Part shown: one piece after another, positions 1-5,711 of the stretch
Layout: the number at the start of each line of letters is the position of its first letter
Position numbering within the stretch: the stretch's first letter is position 1
Assembly (NCBI GenBank): GCA_964562575.1
Contig: CAZLTY010000187.1
Span: forward strand, 1 to 9,408
Direction of reading: 5' to 3'
Source: SG8-4 sp964562575
GTDB lineage: Bacteria; Planctomycetota; Phycisphaerae; Sedimentisphaerales; Anaerobacaceae
DNA length: 9,408 nt
Notes under the pieces: model-generated
Database searches by the model: none
Told to the model about the DNA's origin: nothing
The model's input: only the letters and a program-made list of their open reading frames with translations
Translations under genes and position numbers: made by a program

Positions 1-618
1 GCTGCGGCGTACCACATCTACCTCAACTGGACTGCATTGAAGAACTACTTCAAGACCAAGGTCGGTGAAGGTATTGGTCTGCGGACTGAATGGGTTGTTG
101 CGTTGTTAATATGCCTGGCCATATATGTCGGGACTGTGCGCACCGTATGGCCCTTTTCGTCGCTGATAGAGTGGAAGGAGACCTACCACCGCGGCGTGGT
201 TAGTAGCCAAGCAGAATACGGCAGCTATGGGCGCAGAGGTGGACGCAGTCCGGTCGTGGGCGACTCCGGCAGCGGCACGGGAGGACATTCCTGGAACGTC
301 GAGCCTCAAGCCGGATTGGGCAGAGGCAACGCCCAAAATGTGGAAGATACGGCTGGAATACAGAGAGGCCGCGGCGGGCAAGGCAGAGGACAGGGCCAAG
401 GTGCAAATGCACCAAGGCGTGGCATGGGTCAGATGACGCTCAGCGAGTTTTGCCGGAACGAGGGTGTTGAACTCACGTGGGCAATCTTGCGTCTGAGAAA
501 TGAGGGCTTCACAGCACAAGGAACGATGACGATTCGGGAGATCGCCGACGGGGTTGGTGTTCATCCTAGCGGACTACGCGACATCCTGGGGCTGGAAACC
601 GATTGTGATCACGAGTGA
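1..618 (+). CDS. DUF4405 (cytochrome b561-like) membrane protein, 5' end missing
   Basis: The frame is open from base 1, so the gene starts outside the window; the TTG at 37 is an internal Leu codon. The visible 205 residues begin with HIYLNWTALKNYFK (His at residue 5), which resembles the end of a DUF4405 helix and its following loop. One membrane segment follows at about residues 30-52. A low-complexity linker rich in Gly, Arg, Gln and Ser spans about 75-142. A predicted helical domain at about 145-197 starts MTLSEFCRNEGVEL and contains TIREIADGVGVHP, a module I associate with DUF4405 proteins and other small redox-linked membrane proteins. The family is related to haem-binding cytochrome b561-like proteins, so a role in membrane electron transfer is likely but not shown here. 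The stop is TGA at 616-618, convergent with the phosphatase gene. Family assignment is fairly sure; the exact role is unknown. Confidence 0.72.
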   Translation, partial: AAAYHIYLNWTALKNYFKTKVGEGIGLRTEWVVALLICLAIYVGTVRTVWPFSSLIEWKETYHRGVVSSQAEYGSYGRRGGRSPVVGDSGSGTGGHSWNVEPQAGLGRGNAQNVEDTAGIQRGRGGQGRGQGQGANAPRRGMGQMTLSEFCRNEGVELTWAILRLRNEGFTAQGTMTIREIADGVGVHPSGLRDILGLETDCDHE

Positions 619-723
619 ACCAGTACTTAGTTCATATTGTAGCGTGCAGGATCGCCGTTCGTGAAGGCAAAGAAGAATCCGCACCGGAGGAGTAAGTGAT
701 CCGCCTGCAAGACTGCTGATCCT
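619..723. other. convergent intergenic gap
   Basis: This is the 105-bp space between two genes that converge. I see no GC-rich hairpin followed by a T-run on either strand. The 10-mer TGATCACGAG, which includes the palindrome TGATCA, lies at 606-615 in the tail of the left gene and again at 738-747 in the tail of the right gene. A GGAGGAG motif near 686-692 sits before a very short open frame, which I do not regard as a gene. Confidence 0.5.
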
Positions 724-2838
724 TCAATTAATGCACTTGATCACGAGCAAGGTTATATCGTCTGTCTGCGGTGCGCCCGAGCAGAAGTCCAGCACAGACT
801 CAACGACGGTGGACGCGAGCTGATTGGCGGATTTGTCCCTGTGCCGTCTGACAACATCGATGAGCCGTTCCTTGCCGTACATCTGCCCGGAAGTGTTGGC
901 GGCCTCCCAGATACCATCGGTGCCAACAAGGGCAATGTCCCCGACCTGCAATGCTACAGGATCGCTCTTGCTGAACTTGGCGTCATCCATAATGCCGAGC
1001 GCCATGCCCGTGTTTGGCAGTTCGATGATGTCGCCGGATTCCGCTTTGTACCAAATGGCAGGATCATGGCCGGCAGAGGTCCATGACAGTGTCTTGCCTT
1101 TATCATCCAGCAGGCCGTAGAAGAGCGTCATGAATTTGCCCGGTTCGGAGTTCCTTTCGAGGTGACGGTTCAGCTCGGAGATCGCCGCAGATAGGTTTTC
1201 GCGATGACGCGGGGCGTTGTTGCGCAGAATACTTCCGGCCGAAATCATAAGCATTGCCGCTGGCAGGCCGTGGCCGGACACGTCGCCAAGAACAAGACCG
1301 ACCTGCCCCGGTAGAATCGCTCTGAGATCGAACATGTCGTAATAATCACCGCCTGTTTCATCGCAATACCTGCAAAGGCCGGCCACCTCAAAATTGTCCA
1401 GTTCGAGATCTTCCGTGGGCAGAAAGTGCTGCTGGATTTCACGAGCCAGTCCGAGGGACTCCTTGATCTTCTGGCGTTCGTAGAGTCCTGGTCCGACCTG
1501 ATTGAAGACCTCGCCAAGTTGCTGAAGCTCATCGTTCGTTGCGATCCTTACTCGAACGTCGAAATCGCGCTGTGCCAATTTTCCTGCGGCGTCGGCCAGA
1601 TGCGTTATGGGCACGGTCAGATTACGTGCCCTCATAACGCCGAGAACAACGGCTGTCACTATCACCAGAAAGATCAGAACTGTGACAATCTGTATTGCGC
1701 GAACGTTATCTTTGAAGAGCATTTGTTGTGCAGAGTTGGCCTGCTCAATGATTCGCTGGTAGGGCACGACCAGGATCGGAAAACCGGTTCCATCCTCGGA
1801 GGAACCATAGGCCCAGAGTGAATCGACGCCTTCGTAGGGCTGGCGTACGAGCCCGGGCTCTCCTCGGCGGGACTTCTCGATCATTTCGGCGGCGGTATCC
1901 CGTCCACACACATCGATAAGTCTGGAGTGTTTGCCCGGTTCCTGCTGACTTTCCAGAAATGTCGTGCAGCAGATTACGCCGGCCTCTTCGACTTGCTGTT
2001 TCTTTTCTCCGGGCAGCCGTATCAGGAGTTTCCAGGCTCCCTGCTCCCATTCCTGAGGAATTCGCATTCTTTCCAGCGCAGCGGAAAGGTCGATATCCAT
2101 CGCGATAGCGCCGGCAAAGGAACCATCCTGATCGAATAGCGGCATCCCTGCGGTCATAACCGTTTTGCCGGTCAGCGGCTCAACGCGCAGAGTCGGGGTG
2201 AGTTGCTTGTTTCTTCGCGCGTTGGCATACCACGGCTCCCGGCGCAAATCGTGTCCCTGATCATAGGGCCAGAGTCCCGGGGAAGGATACAACATTGCCG
2301 TGCCGTCGTTCAGCACGGTATAGACCCACAGTTTTGATTCGGGATTGATGGAATAAATATCTCTGCATGTTCCGGCCAGTTGTGACAGGTCGGAGTGCGG
2401 GGAAGAGTCCGATCCGCTTTGAGTCGGATAGACTAGGTGTGAATCGAAGTCTACGGTGTCTATTTGACCTCGAGGTGTCATGAGAGATCGGTATTTCTCG
2501 GCTTCCTTCGAGAGGTTTGCCGAGGCCGTCACGAGATAGCGCTGGGAAGCCGGTGGATTCTTGCCGACCTTGACCGCCCAGAGACTCTGTTGAACTCGGT
2601 TGGCGTAGTAGCGCAAACCGTAACGAACCGCCTGAGCGGAAATCTTGAGCGTCTTCTCATAATTATCGATGGTCTCGACCAGTCTTTCGCCGGCTTTTTC
2701 TTCCAGACCGGACCGCAGCGAGTTCTGGATACGATTTCTCACAACACGTGAGAACGAAACATCGAGAGCAAAATATGCCACCAATGGGATAAGAGAACCG
2801 CTGAGCAGTAGGACCAGCAATTTGTTGCGTATAGTCAT
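724..2838 (-). CDS. membrane sensor PP2C/SpoIIE-type Ser/Thr phosphatase (RsbU-like)
   Basis: This is a membrane-bound protein phosphatase of the RsbU/SpoIIE class. Numbered from the GTG at 2847 (707 aa), it has TM1 at about 9-29 and an extracytoplasmic sensor at about 35-375 with dCache-like features (WVYTVLNDGTAMLYPSP, then REPWYANA). TM2 is at about 384-405, HAMP at about 406-459 and the catalytic domain at 465-706. Catalytic motifs are AREIQQHFLP, GGDYYDMF (Asp501), GDVSGHGLPAAMLM (Asp522), GTDGIWEAAN (Asp644) and TDDITLLV (Asp696/697), so all metal-binding aspartates expected for this family are present. Such enzymes usually dephosphorylate a STAS anti-anti-sigma protein to release a sigma factor; no STAS or kinase gene is adjacent. 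ATG 2838 is preferred because GGTG lies 7 nt before it. GTG 2847, 9 nt upstream in frame, has no ribosome site. The in-frame stop at 2851-2853 excludes anything longer. Confidence 0.92.
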   Translation of the reverse strand: MTIRNKLLVLLLSGSLIPLVAYFALDVSFSRVVRNRIQNSLRSGLEEKAGERLVETIDNYEKTLKISAQAVRYGLRYYANRVQQSLWAVKVGKNPPASQRYLVTASANLSKEAEKYRSLMTPRGQIDTVDFDSHLVYPTQSGSDSSPHSDLSQLAGTCRDIYSINPESKLWVYTVLNDGTAMLYPSPGLWPYDQGHDLRREPWYANARRNKQLTPTLRVEPLTGKTVMTAGMPLFDQDGSFAGAIAMDIDLSAALERMRIPQEWEQGAWKLLIRLPGEKKQQVEEAGVICCTTFLESQQEPGKHSRLIDVCGRDTAAEMIEKSRRGEPGLVRQPYEGVDSLWAYGSSEDGTGFPILVVPYQRIIEQANSAQQMLFKDNVRAIQIVTVLIFLVIVTAVVLGVMRARNLTVPITHLADAAGKLAQRDFDVRVRIATNDELQQLGEVFNQVGPGLYERQKIKESLGLAREIQQHFLPTEDLELDNFEVAGLCRYCDETGGDYYDMFDLRAILPGQVGLVLGDVSGHGLPAAMLMISAGSILRNNAPRHRENLSAAISELNRHLERNSEPGKFMTLFYGLLDDKGKTLSWTSAGHDPAIWYKAESGDIIELPNTGMALGIMDDAKFSKSDPVALQVGDIALVGTDGIWEAANTSGQMYGKERLIDVVRRHRDKSANQLASTVVESVLDFCSGAPQTDDITLLVIKCIN

Positions 2839-2850
2839 CTTGTGCACCGA

Positions 2851-2874
2851 TTATCTGTCACGCCGTCGGCACAT
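2851..2874 (-). promoter_or_regulatory. 7-codon leader ORF with strong RBS, in frame with the phosphatase
   Basis: On the minus strand GGAGAAGGAGT precedes an ATG at 2874; the first GGAG is 7 nt from it, a good Shine-Dalgarno placement. The frame reads MCRRRDR and ends in TAA at 2851-2853. It is the same frame as the phosphatase, whose GTG (2847) and ATG (2838) follow 3 and 12 nt after the stop and have only weak ribosome sites of their own. It could be a leader peptide feeding ribosomes into the phosphatase by reinitiation. It could also be the remains of the original start of the gene, interrupted by a nonsense codon. Confidence 0.4.
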
Positions 2875-2973
2875 ACTCCTTCTCCAATAGCGGCCTTTAA
2901 TACGCTCAGCATAGCAACCTGGGATTTCCCATATGCGCTTCCCCAAAAACACGTATACACGCTTAAAGCCTCA

Positions 2974-2998
2974 CAATATCAGAATCTCATTGATATTG
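2974..2998. repeat. 8-bp inverted repeat with 9-nt spacer
   Basis: CAATATCA at 2974-2981 and TGATATTG at 2991-2998 are perfect complements around a 9-nt spacer. The dyad lies about 135 bp upstream of the phosphatase start. It could be an operator for a dimeric regulator of that gene. It also lies in the presumed terminal region of the decayed insertion sequence, so it may be part of a transposon end instead. No T-run follows, so it is not a terminator. Confidence 0.4.
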
Positions 2999-3149
2999 CG
3001 ACAATTCTCTGCCCGCCCCAGCGAGTTGTCTTGCAAAGAACGCCCAAGGAGTTGAACACTTACGCCAAGAAGCCACCATTTCCTACTATTCTTGCCCACC
3101 GCCGCCACTGCCCTCCATTCCTGAACTTGGTTTTCAACGGTGCCACACA

Positions 3150-3310
3150 TCATTCCGGCCTCGCAAGTATTGTCCAGAGACGCAACTGCAGGATTCGACA
3201 AGGATTTCCCGAAAGTGCGTCTGCGGCACAGCCACTTCCGCCATCTGAAATATCACGTAACGGGAATGGCTGACCACCTTGGCTCCCATCTTGATCGGCA
3301 CACATTCTGT
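3150..3310 (-). pseudogene. transposase C-terminal fragment, frameshifted
   Basis: On the minus strand the frame at about 3298-3200 reads IKMGAKVVSHSRYV followed by FQMAEVAVPQTHFREIL. This closely resembles the C-terminal end I recall from IS1380/IS4-type DDE transposases (pattern GAKVVRHSRYVTFQ, then AEVAVPR.LF..IL.RI..L). After that Leu codon (3200-3202) the homologous-looking continuation RILQLRL is in another frame from 3197, ending at TGA 3150-3152. A single lost base turning GATCGA into GTCGA would explain the shift and restore the usual ILDRI. The N-terminal part and catalytic residues are absent, so no active enzyme is made. The upstream boundary is uncertain: residues before about 3300 show no resemblance to a transposase. 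An open frame of 84 codons (3134-3388) covers the fragment but continues into unrelated sequence after the shift. Confidence 0.6.
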
Positions 3311-3335
3311 GACGCTCAAGTCAAGCGCGGAACTG

Positions 3336-3361
3336 ACGACCACAGTGAACGTTGTGGTCGT
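3336..3361. repeat. 9-bp perfect hairpin downstream of the barrel gene
   Basis: ACGACCACA (3336-3344) and TGTGGTCGT (3353-3361) are perfect complements around an 8-nt loop. The hairpin starts about 50 nt after the stop codon of the outer-membrane barrel gene, the last gene of the five-gene cluster. Neither strand has a T-run after it, so it is not a standard intrinsic terminator. It could protect the 3' end of the operon mRNA or be part of a factor-dependent termination region. Confidence 0.5.
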
Positions 3362-3409
3362 GGCCGAGCAGGACGATACGGAGGCCACAGCGGAAACCGA
3401 AGAAGAGGC

Positions 3410-4702
3410 TTAGAAGCTGTAACGCACGCCGGTGTATATGTTGGTGTTGTTCTGGAATTGCCCGAAGAAAGTATGCGGGTAGTCGCCGAAAAACACGTTG
3501 GCGCCGGCCTCTACTGCTAGATTGTCGCTGACCTTGTAGTTGATGTTCGGGCGCATGTACACGTCCTTGTCCGACGGCGAGAAGTAAGTGAACAGCGAGC
3601 ACCGCAGGTTCTGATTCATCAGCAGCTTCGTAAGGCGCAGGCTCGTCAAATGCCTGTACTCGTCGCGGGCGGGCCCGGACGCCAGGTTGTTCTTGTACCG
3701 GCCGAAATCGAGCATTTGCTCGACGTAGTACTGGACGCCCATCGTCAGGTCTTTTCCGATTTCCTGCGAATAACCGATCAGGTAGCGCATTTCCGAGTTG
3801 TTGACCAAGGCGTTCCTGCCGCTCCGATCGTCGGCCGATTCGTAGTAGCCGAATTCGACATTTCCTATGCCCTTGCCCACGGAGCCGCGCAGGCTCGTAC
3901 CGTAAACGTTCAGGTCGGGAAATGTCGCCTGGGTCATCGTCGTGGTCTGTCCGCCGGGGCTTTTCCAGTAGCCGTGGTAGCCGTAGAACGCCAGCTCATA
4001 GTTCTCGATGTTCTTGTACAGCCGACCCGCGATTTCAGAATCTCTAAACCATTCGTTCGGCTTGTCAGTATGAATGATCGCATCCTGACCGGCCAACCTT
4101 CCGAGATTCGAATTCCAGTACGAGATGCGCTGCCCGCGGATGAAACGGTCATGGTCGAACCGGGGCGTGTAAACGATGTCGAGATTGGCCCAGTCGTCGA
4201 ATAGACTGACCTTCGCGGCGTCGGACGGCGCTTTGAGATACTCGGTGTCCCTGCCGATAAAGAAGGACTGCCAATCCTTGGGAAACAGATCGTTGATGAA
4301 GATCAAATCGCCCGTCCCCCAAGTCAATATCTGGCGGCCGGCCTTGAAGTCCATGTAGTCAAGGGGCCGGAGAAAGACGTTGGCCTCGCGCATGTCGAAG
4401 TAGCCCTTCTCGGTGACGAGATCGCCGTATGCGTCGCCCTTGAACCGGATATCACCCCAATCAAGATACGAGTACAAGTCGAGTTGGAAGCGATTCTCCA
4501 TGATCGACATGTCCTTCTCGTACTTGTCTTTCCTGAGCCGGTACCCGCCCCTCATTTCGTAAAACCCGTGCATCTCTATCGGCAGTTCGGAAAAGAAAGA
4601 TTCCTCGTTGTCTTCCTCTGAAGCGGTTGCCCCGGTGGGAAACACCACTACGGCGGCTGCCGAAATCGCCAACAATGTTCTTATCACACTGGACCGATTC
4701 AT
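3410..4702 (-). CDS. outer-membrane beta-barrel protein (DUF1302-like)
   Basis: The 430-aa product has a signal peptide (MNRSS, a hydrophobic stretch at about 8-23, probable cleavage after GATA at residue 27). The rest is rich in alternating polar and aromatic strands and ends in VRYSF, the terminal-Phe signal recognised by the BAM machinery. The stretch at about 122-143 (GRQILTWGTGDL, then NDLFPKDW) resembles the conserved N-terminal region of DUF1302 and related porin-like barrels. Acidic residues follow the signal peptide (SEEDNEE). The start ATG at 4702 overlaps the stop of the LolA-like gene as ATGA, and GAGAGG lies 7 nt before it, so the two are translationally coupled. It is the last gene of the cluster and presumably the outer-membrane exit or acceptor for cargo moved by the RND pump. 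The substrate cannot be told from sequence. An alginate-export-type or other porin is the main alternative. Confidence 0.82.
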   Translation of the reverse strand: MNRSSVIRTLLAISAAAVVVFPTGATASEEDNEESFFSELPIEMHGFYEMRGGYRLRKDKYEKDMSIMENRFQLDLYSYLDWGDIRFKGDAYGDLVTEKGYFDMREANVFLRPLDYMDFKAGRQILTWGTGDLIFINDLFPKDWQSFFIGRDTEYLKAPSDAAKVSLFDDWANLDIVYTPRFDHDRFIRGQRISYWNSNLGRLAGQDAIIHTDKPNEWFRDSEIAGRLYKNIENYELAFYGYHGYWKSPGGQTTTMTQATFPDLNVYGTSLRGSVGKGIGNVEFGYYESADDRSGRNALVNNSEMRYLIGYSQEIGKDLTMGVQYYVEQMLDFGRYKNNLASGPARDEYRHLTSLRLTKLLMNQNLRCSLFTYFSPSDKDVYMRPNINYKVSDNLAVEAGANVFFGDYPHTFFGQFQNNTNIYTGVRYSF

Positions 4703-5490
4703 CTGATTGCCTCTCTCGGCGGTCTGCGAAGGTAGCGCTCGGTGAATATGCTGTCCTTGAGGTTGAGGTCATATTTGACTTTGCCGAATTCCATCTCGGT
4801 CTTGCTGCCCGTCTGCAGGTTTGAGACCACCGACTTTACGACGGTGGGAAAGCCCTGGATTTCCTCGATCTTCGCCGACTCAATCGTTTTGTAGAGCTTG
4901 TCCTTCTTGTCGAAGAATTCCATCTTCACGGGAACATACGTTTTGCGGTCGATCGAGACGTTGTAATAGCCGAACTCCACCGTATCGGGCTTTTTCGGCA
5001 CGTTCTTGACAACGAACAGCTTATCCGTTGTCTGAATAAGTTCGTGAGTGTCGTCGTCCAGGCTTCTGCCGCTGATGTCTTCGTACAGAAAATCCGAACC
5101 GACAAAACTCGTGCGCTTATCACTGGCCGCGATACGCTTGACCAGATCGAGCCCCGGCATGTAAAGCCACCTGTCATCGTCCCGGCCCTTGCCGGTGTGT
5201 TTGTCGACCAGATACACCATTTTGCGAACGTCCGCCGGCTTCTGAAAATAGACGAAGTACTTCTGGTCGCCGCCGTCTTTGACGTCTTTTCTGAGAATGT
5301 TGAATTCCCTGGTTCGCTTTTGGCCCTGCTTGCTGGTGATCGTCATCTTGACCGTTGCCTTGCCGTCCTTGCCCTGATAGTACGCAACGATGTTGGCCTT
5401 GCTGACAATCGTCTGAACGTCCGGCTTTTCGGCCGCGATCAGCGGCGACACCAAGCCAAGAAACAACACTACTTTCCACACAGATTTCAT
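4699..5490 (-). CDS. LolA-like periplasmic outer-membrane lipoprotein-sorting protein
   Basis: The 263-aa product starts at ATG 5490, with GAGGTG 5 nt upstream and a good signal peptide (hydrophobic 5-19, probable cut after LIAA at residue 20). The open frame runs 49 codons further upstream, but that part overlaps the DUF2892 gene and would bury the signal peptide. No lipobox Cys is present, so it should be soluble in the periplasm. Diagnostic motifs of the LolA-like family (Pfam PF17131 type) are YFQKPADVRKMVYLV at about 81-95, DDRWLYMPGLDLVKRIA at about 105-121 and SFVGSDFLYEDISGR at about 128-142. The fold has a hydrophobic pocket that carries lipid or lipoprotein acyl chains. Encoded between an RND pump and an outer-membrane barrel, it is probably their periplasmic shuttle rather than the housekeeping LolA. 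Its stop TGA (4699-4701) overlaps the barrel gene's start. Confidence 0.87.
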   Translation of the reverse strand: MKSVWKVVLFLGLVSPLIAAEKPDVQTIVSKANIVAYYQGKDGKATVKMTITSKQGQKRTREFNILRKDVKDGGDQKYFVYFQKPADVRKMVYLVDKHTGKGRDDDRWLYMPGLDLVKRIAASDKRTSFVGSDFLYEDISGRSLDDDTHELIQTTDKLFVVKNVPKKPDTVEFGYYNVSIDRKTYVPVKMEFFDKKDKLYKTIESAKIEEIQGFPTVVKSVVSNLQTGSKTEMEFGKVKYDLNLKDSIFTERYLRRPPREAIR

Positions 5491-5504
5491 TTTGCACCTC
5501 ACTT

Positions 5505-5711
5505 TCAGTTCTTTGCACACGCCTGGCTTTCGGCGCCAAGCTTTCTCAATATCGTCATCATCGGACACCAATTCGTAAACGCCGACTGCAGCAGGTTCAA
5601 CCCCACGAACCCGGTGAACAGCAGCCAGTAACGGCAATGGTAGTGAGCCAGCAGAGCGCTCAGGAACACAAACGCCCCGGCAATGCCTCTCAAATATCTT
5701 TCAACAGTCAT
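5505..5711 (-). CDS. DUF2892 (YgaP-like) two-helix inner-membrane protein
   Basis: This 68-aa protein matches the DUF2892 pattern: an N-terminal ERYLRGIAG, two membrane helices at about 8-23 and 27-43, then GLNLLQSAF, a Cys-Pro pair (Cys49 in NWCPM) and LRKLG. The same domain forms the membrane anchor of YgaP-type rhodaneses; here it stands alone with no rhodanese domain. The start ATG (5711) overlaps the stop of the RND gene as ATGA and has a strong ribosome site (GGGAGG, 6 nt before). The stop is 14 bp before the LolA-like gene. Its place between the pump and the periplasmic carrier suggests a membrane accessory role. Cys49 and Cys65 might be redox-active, but this is speculation. Confidence 0.85.
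   Translation of the reverse strand: MTVERYLRGIAGAFVFLSALLAHYHCRYWLLFTGFVGLNLLQSAFTNWCPMMTILRKLGAESQACAKN

Larger units (their letters stand above)
2969..3310 (-). mobile_element. remnant of an insertion sequence (probable IS1380/IS4-type DDE element)
   Basis: The stretch contains the 3' end of a transposase reading frame (see the pseudogene at 3150-3310) followed by about 180 bp without a convincing gene. The segment CCTCACAATATCAGAATC at 2969-2986 on the plus strand could be the outer terminal repeat of the element, but no matching inverted copy is present elsewhere in the window. The 5' part of the element is missing: the outer-membrane barrel gene begins about 100 bp away. The family name comes from recognising the transposase C-terminus, not from a search. 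The outer boundaries are guesses. Confidence 0.45.

Noticed and set aside
661..699. Short basic ORF (12 codons from GTG 661) in the convergent gap.
   Set aside because: It is too short, has a poorly placed ribosome site and shows no family resemblance.
2920..2931. Palindrome TGGGATTTCCCA upstream of the phosphatase, with GGATTTCCC repeated at 3202-3210.
   Set aside because: The arms are only 5 bp, and the second copy lies inside transposase codons, so chance is the simplest explanation.
2940..2975. Sigma-70 promoter for the phosphatase using TATACG as the -10 box.
   Set aside because: No acceptable -35 hexamer lies at 16-18 bp; the nearest, TTGTGA, is only 13 bp away.
3005..3055. Sigma-54-like -24/-12 promoter on the minus strand (TTGGGCGTTCTTTGCA).
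   Set aside because: The GG-to-GC distance is one base short of the strict spacing, and the sequence lies far upstream in the insertion remnant.
2971..3201. Minus-strand open frame of 76 codons just after the transposase fragment.
   Set aside because: It starts at a TTG with no ribosome site and resembles no family I know. It is better explained as the non-coding tail of the insertion sequence read in a chance frame.
2842..3273. Plus-strand open frame of 143 codons in the gene-poor stretch.
   Set aside because: No recognisable motif; it runs antisense to the transposase remnant and the phosphatase leader, and its composition (many Pro, His and Ser) looks non-coding.
3140..3520. Plus-strand open frame of 126 codons overlapping the 3' end of the barrel gene.
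   Set aside because: It is antisense to the barrel gene and the transposase remnant and has no recognisable domain; it looks like a shadow frame.
5491..5637. 49-codon N-terminal extension of the LolA-like gene.
   Set aside because: It overlaps the DUF2892 gene in another frame and would hide a good signal peptide. ATG 5490 has a clear GAGGTG ribosome site.
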